Numbered from the stretch's first letter, positions 52,631-60,539 are shown. The stretch: DNA of 64,000 bases from Marinomonas mediterranea MMB-1 (GCF_000192865.1 NC_015276.1:1798001-1862000); one strand, 5' to 3'. Translations and numbers: made by a program. Notes: a model not told the origin generated them from the sequence alone.

Positions 52631-53274
52631 ATGACTCCCCACGTCAAGTAAAACGCAAAGGTTCAGGCCTAATTTAATAGGCTAAATTTCCACTTCAAAA
52701 TAGATGAGTGAACACGTCAGAAGAAGCCAGTAATGTCGTCGGTTATCATGCTGGTATTATGTCGGGCTCCTGCCCTCCATCGAAGACCAGCAGAGCTGTT
52801 TAAAATCGTTCCTGACGATTTTATCGTAGATTAAATGACATAAGCCATTCAGAGCTGACCTTACTTGATACGTCGTGGCACTGGGTCTTCAGTCTATGTT
52901 CGTGGTTCAATAAACGGGTTGGCTTATTGCCATCCTAACGCCGTTGCTTTTGTTATACAGACATGTATGCCACTCCCGTTGCTTGTTCCGTAGACGAAAT
53001 GAAGCGTTGCTGTTGGGTACTTGGATTGCGTCTGGCGAGCAAACTTTTTAATGGCTATTTTGGCACTCGAGATACGGCCGAAGTGGATGGGGTGAGCACC
53101 TCGTTGTTCTTCAATATAAGCGATTTCGACAAACTCTTGTGAGTGTCCAAACCGATAAACAATATGCTATTGTTAGACATGCTAGCCTCCATTATTTAGT
53201 TGTATAAACACTAATTATGGCTCTGGTTTTACACTAACCCACGGAATTGGAGGCTAGCCCTCGTGGGGAGTCAT
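52631..53274 (-). mobile_element. Internally deleted IS110/IS1111-type element
   Basis: The 13-bp sequence ATGACTCCCCACG at 52631-52643 is repeated inverted at 53262-53274, which resembles the subterminal inverted repeats that mark the IS1111 subgroup. Between them is a decayed transposase start (52924-53180) and, just upstream, a 10-bp hairpin GCTAGCCTCC / GGAGGCTAGC (53181-53258). At 644 bp it is about half the normal length. IS1111-attC elements are known to target attC sites, and this one lies 48 bp after attC-like site 4. Confidence 0.7.
52924..53180 (-). pseudogene. IS110-family transposase, N-terminal fragment with frameshift
   Basis: From ATG 53180 the reading is SNNSILFIGLDTHK, and after a one-base deletion near HK the next frame continues EFVEIAYIEEQRGAHPIHFG and then AIKKFARQTQSKYPTATLHFVYG. 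This is the N-terminal DEDD domain start of IS110 transposases. The sequence then degenerates and ends at a stop at 52924. It is clearly non-functional. Confidence 0.75.
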
Positions 53275-53279
53275 TATGT

Positions 53280-53561
53280 CTAGTTACCTACAGGAAATTT
53301 TTGCTTTTGGTGTAAAACTCGAAGAATGTGAATTATTTCGTCTTTTATGAAATATGAAACAATCATTGAGACCTCAGGAATTATTAACAATCTTCCCGGT
53401 ATACCCTCTCTCTCAACTCCCATTAGGGGTTGTTGATTCAAGTTTTTGACTTTTTTCTCAATTATAGCATCAGTTTTTTCTGCTGCTAATGGGTTAAAAT
53501 CGTATAAAAACTCGAAAATAGCCTCACGATCGTCCAGCGAACTTTTTTCCCAAACGATCAT
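53280..53561 (-). CDS. RelE/ParE-type toxin
   Basis: The 93-residue protein starts IVWEKSSLDDREAIFEFLYDFNPLAAEKTD and ends LHQKQKFPVGN, with the GREGIPGRLL-like region VEREGIPGRLLIIPEV, a typical RelE/ParE toxin. It is the second gene of a toxin-antitoxin pair with ATGA overlap of the antitoxin stop and toxin start. Toxin-antitoxin cassettes are common in sedentary integrons, where they stabilise the array. It is transcribed on the strand opposite to the other cassettes. Confidence 0.85.
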   Translation of the reverse strand: MIVWEKSSLDDREAIFEFLYDFNPLAAEKTDAIIEKKVKNLNQQPLMGVEREGIPGRLLIIPEVSMIVSYFIKDEIIHILRVLHQKQKFPVGN

Positions 53562-53842
53562 TTTTTGGCTTTATTCCTAATTTTCATTTTTCGAGCTTCC
53601 ATGTCCAAGTTCGCCTCTTCATGGCTAACAAACTTACTCTGCCCACTTTCTAATTTATTAAACGCAGCATTAACCTCTTCAGTAAGCCACTGATCATGGG
53701 TAATTATTTTGCGTTGCTGTTCAGCAAGTTCTTCCGTAAGCTCTCTACAAGCGTCACTTAAAGTGCGCCCTTGGCTTTCGGCCGTTATCTGAGCCAGTCG
53801 TTTAGTTTCTTCATCTACTCTAAATTGTATGCGAGTATCCAT
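53558..53842 (-). CDS. RelB/DinJ-family antitoxin
   Basis: The 94-residue protein has the ribbon-helix-helix start TRIQFRVDEETKRLAQITAESQGRTLSDACRELTEEL and a basic C-terminus. It binds and neutralises the adjacent toxin and should repress the pair. Own promoter expected in the 53843-53900 stretch. Confidence 0.85.
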   Translation of the reverse strand: MDTRIQFRVDEETKRLAQITAESQGRTLSDACRELTEELAEQQRKIITHDQWLTEEVNAAFNKLESGQSKFVSHEEANLDMEARKMKIRNKAKK

Positions 53843-53898
53843 CGTAAACTCCTAAGGTTTGTACACACAAATGTTAGCACGCATATTGATTTTACGGC

Positions 53899-53946
53899 AA
53901 CTAACAAACGCATAAACTCGCTCGCAAGCTCGCTAGGGCAAACGTA
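53899..53946 (+). other. Left half of an attC-like site
   Basis: AACTAACAAACGC with CTCGCTCGCAAGCTCGCTAGGGC looks like the R''/L'' side of an attC. No matching right half follows, because an IS91-like remnant starts at about 54065. The remaining DNA up to 54072 holds no gene. Confidence 0.4.
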
Positions 53947-54072
53947 GCCTCCCTGTGCAATTTAAAATAAGCCATATATGGACGCTCCGGCTAGGTTAAG
54001 GCCGCACTTAACCGAATCACTCTTTTCAGGGTGATTTTTTATTTTCTTATTAACCTTTTCTAGTAAGGCGAA

Positions 54073-54600
54073 TTGGAAGGTGTTACACAGCAACAGCTTA
54101 CTTCTAAACTAAATGCACTGATGTCTGTTCCTTGGGTGGTGTATTGCAAATCCGCACTGGAATACCAAGATACCCTGATCCGTTACCTTGCTCGCTATAC
54201 GCATCGTATTGGTCTGAGTAATCACCGTATTCAATCGTGGGACGGCGAGCATGTTCTCTTATCGTACAAAGACTACCGAACGAATACACAAAGCCAGATG
54301 ACACTCACACCCGAAGAGCTGCTAAGGCGGTTTTTACTTCACGTTCTACCAAAAGGTTTCATGCGAGTAAGACACTATGGCTATATGTCGAATGCGATTA
54401 GACGAAAGAGCCTATTAAAAATACGAGAACAAGACACGCCCCGTCCTGAACAAGATAAAAAGGAGCCGGAAGATAAAAGCATCCAACAAGACGCACCGGT
54501 AACGGGATGTCATTGCCCTGCATGTGATGATGCGTCGGCACACTACATAGGCGAAGTCTCCTCGAACCGTTGGAAGCGAGAAAGATTAAGAACAGGCTAG
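54073..54600 (+). pseudogene. IS91-like transposase, C-terminal fragment (copy C)
   Basis: The fragment encodes 175 residues, with PWVVYCKSALEYQDTLIRYLARYTHRIGLSNHR and LPKGFMRVRHYGYMSNAIRRKS, the standard C-terminal half of IS91-family Y2 transposases (tyrosine in YLARYTHR). The N-terminal zinc finger and HUH motif are absent, so it is inactive. It ends 17 nt before the conserved 3' segment. Nucleotides are nearly identical to copy A where they overlap. Confidence 0.88.
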
Positions 54601-54617
54601 TGGCATAAAACGAACAT

Positions 54618-54888
54618 GAACGTCAGCGAAAATAGAATCAGGTCAAAGAGCCTGAGGGGTTAGGCTTGCCAATCGCCTAGTATCTGGGTAAAACTATAGA
54701 GATAGACGATAAAAAACGATCAAAAAGAGTCTTCTTAGCCTGACTTAAGGACAAAGAGCGCTCGAAAACACACCGCAAAAACACAGGGACGTCACATCAT
54801 GAAAAAAGCAAATTCCCTATATAAAGACGCGGCAGTTCAACAGACGGTTATAACTGCGGCTGCGCCGCCGTATAACCATTAATTGTTA
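54618..54888 (+). mobile_element. IS91-like 3' terminal segment, copy C
   Basis: The 271-bp segment after the transposase fragment ends in the best-preserved terminal hairpin (GTTATA-A-C-T-GCGGC, loop TGC, GCCGC-C-G-TATAAC) and TTAATTGTTA. It lies 30 nt before the start of the DUF6119-like gene. Together with the fragment at 54073 it is the longest IS91-like copy in the window. Confidence 0.78.
54799..54882 (+). CDS. 27-residue conserved micro-ORF in IS end, copy C
   Basis: MKKANSLYKDAAVQQTVITA then AAPPYNH, with AGGGACG upstream. Its second half coincides with the terminal hairpin. Coding status is unproven, as for the other three copies. Confidence 0.3.
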   Translation: MKKANSLYKDAAVQQTVITAAAPPYNH

Positions 54889-54918
54889 GTTTTACATCGC
54901 TGAGCCGAGAAGGGATAT

Positions 54919-56535
54919 ATGGCAAAAGTAAAGAAAATCAGAAAAGAAAAACTATCTATCTATTTGGCGAGAGATGGCAGCAAGCCTGATTCTGATGTTA
55001 TTAAGGTAGAAAATGCTAAGCAACCTATTGAATTGGACTTGCCAGAAACAGAATCAGCCCGTCTTTACATAAAAAAGCAACCACCTAAAAACTCTCCTCC
55101 TTGGACTAGATTGTTTACAACAGATGCCAAAGTTGATGTTTCCGAATTTGGCACTTCTTCAAATGTAGGGGCTGTATTTGTAGTAAGAATATCAGGAGCT
55201 ACTTTTCTATTGTCATTTGGCACAGGCTTTCATCTTTTAAAGCAAGAGGCTATTGAGCGTGATTTCGGTCTAAAAGTGACGCTTAACTCAGTAGATCCTG
55301 ACAAACTAAGAAGCTTGGACAAAGCCAGTTATGATCACAACCCATTGAATTCAAGAACTCAAAGCACTCGGGATGTAGATATATTTAACCTTCATCTGGA
55401 TTCTGAGATGGAGATGCTTTACGCGGTAACAGGTATATCATTAGTTAAAGAATTTGGTAGCCATGTAACTGGTAGGGATGCCCTGACAATAGCAGTAGAA
55501 ACTAACCTTGCAGATATACCCGCGATTCTTTCAAGGTCCATCAAACAATATCGCTCTGATCTTCCAGATAAATTTAGCTGGGTAGAAAATATCAACAGGG
55601 TTCGGGACTATGACGAGATTGAAATACTAGATTTGGAACTAGATCAATACTTGAGCAGTAACAATGTTTCTAATTTCTGGTTAGGAGAGCCGGAAATAGT
55701 AGATTGGGAAGGTCAAATCGGCTATTCATTTGATATGTACCAGAAAACCCTTCGGCATGTGGTTTTATCTTTCGATGACTATATAGCATACCTTGGTAAG
55801 GTTACTCCTAAAGTTGAGTTAATGAAGAGCAACGTTGTTCACGTAAACAACAATGAGTATCAGTCTATAAAAAGTTGGCCTGTCTACCGCTGCTTATATG
55901 CTGAAATTAAATTTGGAAACGATCATTATATTCTAAGAAATGGAGTGTGGTACAAAGTAAACTGTGATTTTGTGTCAGCAGTTGATGACTATCTCAGCGA
56001 TATTGATATTCATCCATTCTCATTTCCCATATATTCTCATAATGACGAGGGCGACTATAACGAGCTGGTTGCATATACAAACAGCGCTTTTTGCTTGATG
56101 GATAAAAAGAATATCCAGATTGGTGGCCCATATGACAAGTTAGAGCACTGTGATTTGATAAAGGATGGAAGTGAATTTGTTCATGTTAAGTTATACAGAA
56201 GCTCAAGTACACTAAGCCACCTATTCTCTCAAGGGTTTGTTGCTGCGGAAGCGTTTATAAAAGACTCTGACTACAGAGAGAAATTGAACCCAAAATTGCC
56301 TTCATCAATCAAATTAACTGATCCAAAACCAAGGCCAGATCCAAGCAAATATAGGGTGGTTTATGCAATTGCCACAACCAAGAGCATACCTGAAGAGCTC
56401 CCATTTTTTTCAAAGGTGACATTAAAGAATTCATTAAAAACACTAAGGGCGTTAAATTACAACATTTCCCTATCTAAAATAGATATTGACCCCATTTGGT
56501 CAAAGACAAAAAAGTGCAAGCCAAAGAAAAACTAA
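54919..56535 (+). CDS. TIGR04141/DUF6119-like protein, cassette 6
   Basis: The 538-residue cytosolic protein shows the pattern I know for the sporadically distributed TIGR04141 (DUF6119) family: a SIYLARDG start, FGTGFHLL near residue 100, HNPLNSRTQSTRDVDIF near 142, and the strong VHVKLYRSSSTLSHLFSQG motif near 432-450. Members are scattered in bacteria and often lie in defence islands, but no catalytic mechanism is established. It is large for a cassette gene. It lies 30 nt after the IS91-like end and ends in a compact attC-like boundary. Confidence 0.75.
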   Translation: MAKVKKIRKEKLSIYLARDGSKPDSDVIKVENAKQPIELDLPETESARLYIKKQPPKNSPPWTRLFTTDAKVDVSEFGTSSNVGAVFVVRISGATFLLSFGTGFHLLKQEAIERDFGLKVTLNSVDPDKLRSLDKASYDHNPLNSRTQSTRDVDIFNLHLDSEMEMLYAVTGISLVKEFGSHVTGRDALTIAVETNLADIPAILSRSIKQYRSDLPDKFSWVENINRVRDYDEIEILDLELDQYLSSNNVSNFWLGEPEIVDWEGQIGYSFDMYQKTLRHVVLSFDDYIAYLGKVTPKVELMKSNVVHVNNNEYQSIKSWPVYRCLYAEIKFGNDHYILRNGVWYKVNCDFVSAVDDYLSDIDIHPFSFPIYSHNDEGDYNELVAYTNSAFCLMDKKNIQIGGPYDKLEHCDLIKDGSEFVHVKLYRSSSTLSHLFSQGFVAAEAFIKDSDYREKLNPKLPSSIKLTDPKPRPDPSKYRVVYAIATTKSIPEELPFFSKVTLKNSLKTLRALNYNISLSKIDIDPIWSKTKKCKPKKN

Positions 56536-56560
56536 CAAAGCGCTGCACGCGGCGTTAGCT
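56531..56560 (+). other. Compact attC-like boundary 5
   Basis: ACTAAC at the stop of cassette 6 and GCGTTAGCT 18 nt later form CTAAC/GTTAG ends around AAAGCGCTGCACGCGGC, with GCGC/GCG pairing inside. At 30 bp it is much shorter than a standard attC, so it may be a minimal or deleted site. Confidence 0.45.
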
Positions 56561-56582
56561 GCTATAAGGAACTGATAATCTA

Positions 56583-57224
56583 ATGGAAATAGCCGAAAAA
56601 CCAATAACAATCTATAAAAATGTAATGCTCGGCCTTTTAGCTATTTCGGTTTGTGCGACCTTCTTTGCGAGCTACATTTTTATTGGATTGTTCATAGGTT
56701 CACCTGTTCATCTTTGGCTAAAAAATCAGATGATTTTGGCTCCTATTATTAAAGAGTTAATTGATGTCGAGCCGATGATCGTAGATGCACTAGTGAAAGC
56801 AATTTATCCAATGTTTGTAGTTTGGTCGGTTATATTTTTCGTTTATCCTTACTTCAAAAACAATACAGATAGTTTCAATTCATATATTAAAGTGACGTCT
56901 TTGTTTTTTGGTGGCCCATCCTGGATTCTATTTTTGTTGGGCAGTGGGTGTTTGGGGATAGGTGTTTATGCAATCAACGCTGATAGTACAAACGCTGGTC
57001 TAGGTATATCCGCAATATCTTTAATATTGTTTATTTTTCCTGCATGGTATTTCAGGCGTTATAAAACTGTCCTTGTAAGTGAAGACAACAAGCTTATGGG
57101 TAAATACTCAAGCTTTGGTGGTTGGGTATTTACCATATTCGCTTTGATTGGTTATTTGTGGAGCATTTTCGCCGAGCCTGTAAGGACTCTAATTTCAATA
57201 TATGAGGCATGGCCATGCAGCTAA
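56583..57224 (+). CDS. Orphan membrane protein, cassette 7
   Basis: The 213-residue protein has about six membrane helices (residues about 12-36, 43-62, 76-96, 106-126, 130-152 and 170-195), with no family recognised. The last codons run into the group II intron-like segment on the other strand, so its natural C-terminus may have been replaced. It follows boundary 5 by 22 nt. Confidence 0.55.
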   Translation: MEIAEKPITIYKNVMLGLLAISVCATFFASYIFIGLFIGSPVHLWLKNQMILAPIIKELIDVEPMIVDALVKAIYPMFVVWSVIFFVYPYFKNNTDSFNSYIKVTSLFFGGPSWILFLLGSGCLGIGVYAINADSTNAGLGISAISLILFIFPAWYFRRYKTVLVSEDNKLMGKYSSFGGWVFTIFALIGYLWSIFAEPVRTLISIYEAWPCS

Positions 57225-57584
57225 GAAGTCTCAGAGCCAAGGCACTTATTAACCAGAGTCTCACTGGTTGTTATACCGACCGCGTGGTAAACAGATCTCC
57301 CCAGACAAGAGCATGAACCTTCACTGCACTGTTGCATCATTTACGGTGGCCGTTAGATTACTTGGCTTCGTCGTCTTGTGCCAACTCGCCTCCAGCCTAC
57401 GCCTCATATGATGCTCTTGTTCATCAGCTCGCAGTTTTGCGTCCGGCTTCCTCCAGACTAGACCTCACGGTCAAGCCCTTGCCATTCGCTAGTAGTTATC
57501 GTCTAATCACAACATGGTTTTCGACGGTGATCTTCCTACAGAGGGCTTTCACCTCATAAGTTCATGCCCATGCTGGGCGTACAC
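57225..57584 (-). mobile_element. Probable group II intron 5' remnant
   Basis: Read on the minus strand from 57584, the sequence starts GTGTACGCCCAGCATGGGC and continues with AGGTGAAAGCCCTCTGTAGG, CTAGCGAATGGCAAGGGC, GGTCTAGTCTGGAGGAAGCC, GTAAATGATGCAACAGTG and GGGGAGATCTGTTTACC. The order and wording match the domain I region that precedes reverse transcriptase genes in bacterial group II introns, from memory. No maturase gene remains. Group IIC introns often target attC sites, and the next attC-like site begins 7 nt beyond its 5' end. Confidence 0.6.
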
Positions 57585-57590
57585 GAGGCC

Positions 57591-57652
57591 AGCCAATTCG
57601 CCTGCAAGCTCGCTGGGCTCGTTTCGCTAGCCCTTGCTGGCAGGCGTTAGCT
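57591..57652 (+). other. attC-like recombination site 6
   Basis: CGCCTGC at 57599-57605 and GCAGGCG at 57640-57646 form the outer stem, with GCAAGCTCGCTGGGCT and AGCCCTTGC pairing inside and R' GTTAGCT at the end. The R'' box is degenerate (GCCAATT), possibly because of the adjacent intron-like segment. The 62-bp length is standard. Confidence 0.65.
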
Positions 57653-57668
57653 GTAGAAAAGGAAGATC

Positions 57669-58337
57669 ATGAGCAACGGAAACAATACAGATTGGTTCGC
57701 AAGAGTGGTGGCGGTATTAGGCTTGGTGTTGGCTTGTGCATCAATCGTATTGCCGTATGTGAAGGATATATCGGATAGTCAAGAAGCTATAAATATTACG
57801 GCAAAGCCTGAGTCAGGCGGTGGTATATTGAGACTATCGGGCAATCTAGAAAACTCAAGAGCTATCCAAATACCTTGGGTCTTTACTATCTCTAATACTG
57901 GCAAGGTAACTTTTTCAATTACTTCGTATACAGTGCATAAATTGGAAGGCAATGGCGGTGTATCATACTTTTCGGGGCTAGATGGCGGGTTAACTGACTC
58001 TATGAATAGGCCAGTGGCAATTCCGTTTACGCTAAACCCAGGGGAAAGTGAGTCATTCCGTTTGCATCTAGGGTACGTACCAGAACAAAAAGTAGAGGAT
58101 ATTCTTCGCAATCTATTTGAAAAAATTGGGCCAGTCGAATATCAGTCAGCATTCCATACATTAGCAAAGCAAGGGTTGACATTTTATGGGGGCGACGCAG
58201 TTTACCGAGAATTCGAAGACGGAAATACACTAATAAGTATAGAGTCTTTTGATAAAGATCCTGTGTATCAAGTTTCGTTTGGTACCGGTCGGGGTAACTC
58301 TTTTGCCATTGTTACTTCAACGAATCCTGCTTACTAA
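57669..58337 (+). CDS. Orphan membrane-anchored protein, cassette 8
   Basis: The 222-residue protein has one N-terminal membrane helix (about residues 9-29, FARVVAVLGLVLACASIVL) and a soluble part that looks beta-rich (ISNTGKVTFSITSYTV, ESFRLHLGYV). No family was recognised. It starts 17 nt after attC-like site 6 and has a GGAAGATC ribosome-like site. Confidence 0.55.
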   Translation: MSNGNNTDWFARVVAVLGLVLACASIVLPYVKDISDSQEAINITAKPESGGGILRLSGNLENSRAIQIPWVFTISNTGKVTFSITSYTVHKLEGNGGVSYFSGLDGGLTDSMNRPVAIPFTLNPGESESFRLHLGYVPEQKVEDILRNLFEKIGPVEYQSAFHTLAKQGLTFYGGDAVYREFEDGNTLISIESFDKDPVYQVSFGTGRGNSFAIVTSTNPAY

Positions 58338-58376
58338 GAATCTGTTAACGCCTCGGTTAGCAGTATAGGAAAATTT

Positions 58377-58784
58377 GTGCAATTTGATCGAATTACTGAA
58401 AATCAAGCCTATGAAAATGTAGTTAAAGCAACGAAGAAGCTTTGGGAGCAAGGTATAGGTTCTCCTATTTTTGAAGATCACCTTGAATTTAAAAAACTAA
58501 ACCTAAAATATAAGCGCTGTACTACTGGCGGCTTTGGGGTCTGTGGTGAAGGAGAATACAGTGGCCTCATTGTTACAGATGGAGACAATGGGTACAGAGT
58601 TATATCTATATTTGTAGATGCATTATGCCCCGAAGACACTGAGTTTAAAGACGTCACGGAGAGTTTAGGTAAAAATGATCCTACGCATAATCAGTGCGAT
58701 ATTCGCAATACTATAACAATGGCTATATTGTATTATCTGGAACTATTTGATGAGTTACCCCAAAAATATAAAAAATACTGCTAA
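58377..58784 (+). CDS. Orphan soluble protein, cassette 9
   Basis: The 135-residue protein starts at GTG 58377, preceded by AGGA at a good distance, and has five cysteines (RCTTGGFGVCGEGEYSG, LCPED, QCDIRN, YC). No family was recognised. Its stop codon overlaps the TAACAA edge of the mini IS91-like element D. The short gap from the previous gene has only a weak attC-like pair. Confidence 0.55.
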   Translation: MQFDRITENQAYENVVKATKKLWEQGIGSPIFEDHLEFKKLNLKYKRCTTGGFGVCGEGEYSGLIVTDGDNGYRVISIFVDALCPEDTEFKDVTESLGKNDPTHNQCDIRNTITMAILYYLELFDELPQKYKKYC

Positions 58785-59158
58785 CAAGAGACTATGGCGT
58801 CAATAGTTAATTTACCGACTTTGGCGCTTCCCACAAGACACCATCTCGCAACATCGAATTTAAGATTAAAACAATGCAGGCCACCCATAACTTTGCTCGA
58901 ACGTCAGCGAAAATAGAATCAAGTCAAAGACCCTGAGGGGTTAGGCTTGCCAATTGCCTAGTATCTGGGTAAAACTATAGAGATAGACGATCAAAAAGAG
59001 TCTTCTTAGCCTGATTTAAGGACAAGAGCACTCGAAAACACACCGCAAAGACACAGGGAGGTCGCATCATGAAAAAAGCAAATTCCCTATATAAAGACGC
59101 GGCAGTTCAACAGGCGGTTATAACTGCGGCTGCGCCGCCGTATAACCCTTAATTGTTA
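58782..59158 (+). mobile_element. Mini IS91-like element without transposase, copy D
   Basis: The 377-bp element has the same architecture as copy B: TAACAAGAGACTATGGCG at the left, a left arm of 117 bp almost identical to B, then the IS91-like 3' segment, terminal hairpin and TTAATTGTTA. It is inserted exactly between the stop of cassette 9 and the start region of the DapF-like cassette. No transposase is present, so it could move only with help from a full element. Confidence 0.75.
59069..59152 (+). CDS. 27-residue conserved micro-ORF in IS end, copy D
   Basis: MKKANSLYKDAAVQQAVITA then AAPPYNP, with GGGAGG upstream in place of the AGGGACG seen in the others. Open in frame as in the other three copies. 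Coding status is unproven. Confidence 0.3.
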   Translation: MKKANSLYKDAAVQQAVITAAAPPYNP

Positions 59159-59167
59159 GAGTAAAAA

Positions 59168-59998
59168 ATGAAGTTCAGTAAATATCATGCATTGGGTAAT
59201 GATTACATTGTAATTGATCCAAAAAATCTATCAGGAGAATTATCGGAAACCGATATTAGGGCGATTTGTAATCGTCATTTTGGTGTTGGTTCTGATGGTA
59301 TTCTCTGTGGCCCCAACGAAAGTGATAGCTGTGACTTCTCTCTGAAAATATTCAACCCTGATGCAAGTGAAGCCGAAAAAAGTGGCAATGGCCTCCGAAT
59401 TTTCTCTAGGTACCTCTGGGATCAATCTCTAGTTTCTTATGATGAATTTACGATTGAAACTAAAGGTGGGGTAGTTAATTCAATTGTAGGTAAAGATGGC
59501 CTCACGGTATCGGTGGGTATGGGGAAGGTTCGTTTTACCCATGAATCGAATTTAGAATCTGAACCTATACCCGAAATCATCAAGATTAAAAATAGAGAAT
59601 TTACGTATTATCTCGCTAATGTTGGCAACCCTCACTGCGTTATCCTTCTAGATGATGTTACTCCCTCTTTAGCTAAAGAGTACGGTAGTATTATTGAAAA
59701 CGACACAAGATTTTTAAATAGGACAAATGTGCAATTTGTCAAAGTTATAGATAAGTCCTCTATTCAAATTGAAATATGGGAGCGGGGTGCGGGCTATACG
59801 CTTGCCTCTGGTTCGAGTAGTACGGCAGCGGCTTCGGTTGTACACGCTTTAGGGTTGTGTAAATCAACTATAGATGTTCATATGCCGGGAGGTGTAATTG
59901 GTATAGAGCTGGATTCAGCGTTCTTCGCAACAATGACTGGGGCGGTTCGTAAAATATGTGAAGGCGAAATTTCTAGCGAAGTGCTAAATTTACTCTAA
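59168..59998 (+). CDS. Diaminopimelate epimerase (DapF)-like protein with both catalytic Cys replaced by Ser, cassette 10
   Basis: The 276-residue protein has the full DapF-type double fold: KYHALGNDYIVID at the start, FNPDASEAEKSGNGLR (about residues 63-77), GNPHCVIL and ERGAGYTLASGSSSTAAA. In DapF the two active residues are Cys in CGNG and Cys in ACGTG. Here they are Ser72 and Ser214. The rest of the fold, including the GNG and Glu-Arg-Gly positions, is kept. It may use another substrate or mechanism, or have lost activity. Related racemases with such serines may exist. The gene is a cassette, not part of a lysine operon, and is followed by a strong attC. Confidence 0.75.
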   Translation: MKFSKYHALGNDYIVIDPKNLSGELSETDIRAICNRHFGVGSDGILCGPNESDSCDFSLKIFNPDASEAEKSGNGLRIFSRYLWDQSLVSYDEFTIETKGGVVNSIVGKDGLTVSVGMGKVRFTHESNLESEPIPEIIKIKNREFTYYLANVGNPHCVILLDDVTPSLAKEYGSIIENDTRFLNRTNVQFVKVIDKSSIQIEIWERGAGYTLASGSSSTAAASVVHALGLCKSTIDVHMPGGVIGIELDSAFFATMTGAVRKICEGEISSEVLNLL

Positions 59999-60108
59999 CA
60001 AGCGCTTCCAGTCTGACGCCAAAACTTCCGCTTTTTTGTGTCACTTGCTGCGCTCAAACATTAACACAAAACACTCCAGCTTCGGCGCAGTTGAAGCGGG
60101 CGTTAAAA
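59994..60108 (+). other. attC-like recombination site 7, best conserved
   Basis: TCTAACAAGCGCTTC overlaps the stop of the DapF-like gene and pairs with GAAGCGGGCGTTAAAA at the end. Inside, TTTTTTGTGT and ACACAAAA form a second stem. R'' TCTAAC and R' GTTAAAA fit the RYYYAAC / GTTRRRY rule well. Length is 115 bp, similar to Vibrio-type sites. Confidence 0.8.
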
Positions 60109-60166
60109 GGACACACGGGTTAAGAAGCCAGTAAAATCAAGGTTTTTAGCGAGAGTGTCCTAGAGA

Positions 60167-60509
60167 GAGCGTGTTGATCTTTGTAGTATAAAAACAAGCA
60201 GCAAGAGGAGCCGTTATAATGGTTTCGCCAATAATCAAAGTAACCGCTCCAAATGCTAACAGGTGATAGTTGGACACTGCTATCAAGAATTATGCCCTTA
60301 GCGGGACGTGTTTATAACAAACCTGAACATAGGATGACCCTTGAAGGTATTTTATACCGCATGAGAACAGGCAGCCCTTGGCGTGACTTGTCCAAGGAGT
60401 TTGGGGTTTGGAACACGATATTTAGGCACTTCAATGCCTAGTCAAAAAAGGTTAATGTGGCTACCTATGTGGGTTGATTGAAATATGTACATAAAAGATC
60501 AACACGCCC
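60167..60509 (+). mobile_element. Internally deleted IS5-family element
   Basis: GAGCGTGTTGATCTTT at 60167-60182 and AAAGATCAACACGCCC at 60494-60509 are 16-bp inverted repeats with one mismatch, and CTAG occurs just outside each end. The 343-bp interior holds a broken transposase start. Size and ends suggest a MITE-like derivative. It is the right-most mobile element before the intact SDR. Confidence 0.75.
60253..60441 (+). pseudogene. IS5-family transposase, N-terminal fragment
   Basis: The frame reads LTGDSWTLLSRIMPLAGRVYNKPEHRMTLEGILYRMRTGSPWRDLSKEFGVWNTIFRHFNA, a typical IS5 (DUF4096) start, and then hits TAG where a Trp codon is expected before SKKG. The rest of the transposase is missing. 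It is non-functional. Confidence 0.78.
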
Positions 60510-60539
60510 TAGCAACATCGATAACCTATACCTTGTTCA

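Noticed and set aside
52964..53143. Plus-strand reading frame starting MYATPVACSVDEMKR
   Set aside because: It is the antisense of the IS110-type transposase remnant on the minus strand.
57332..57559. 75-residue ORF on the plus strand
   Set aside because: It lies inside the region that reads as a group II intron remnant on the opposite strand, has no ribosome site and odd composition.
58342..58362. Possible compact attC (GTTAACGCC...GGTTAG)
   Set aside because: Boxes are weak and the inner arms do not pair; it may be chance, though it lies between two cassette genes.
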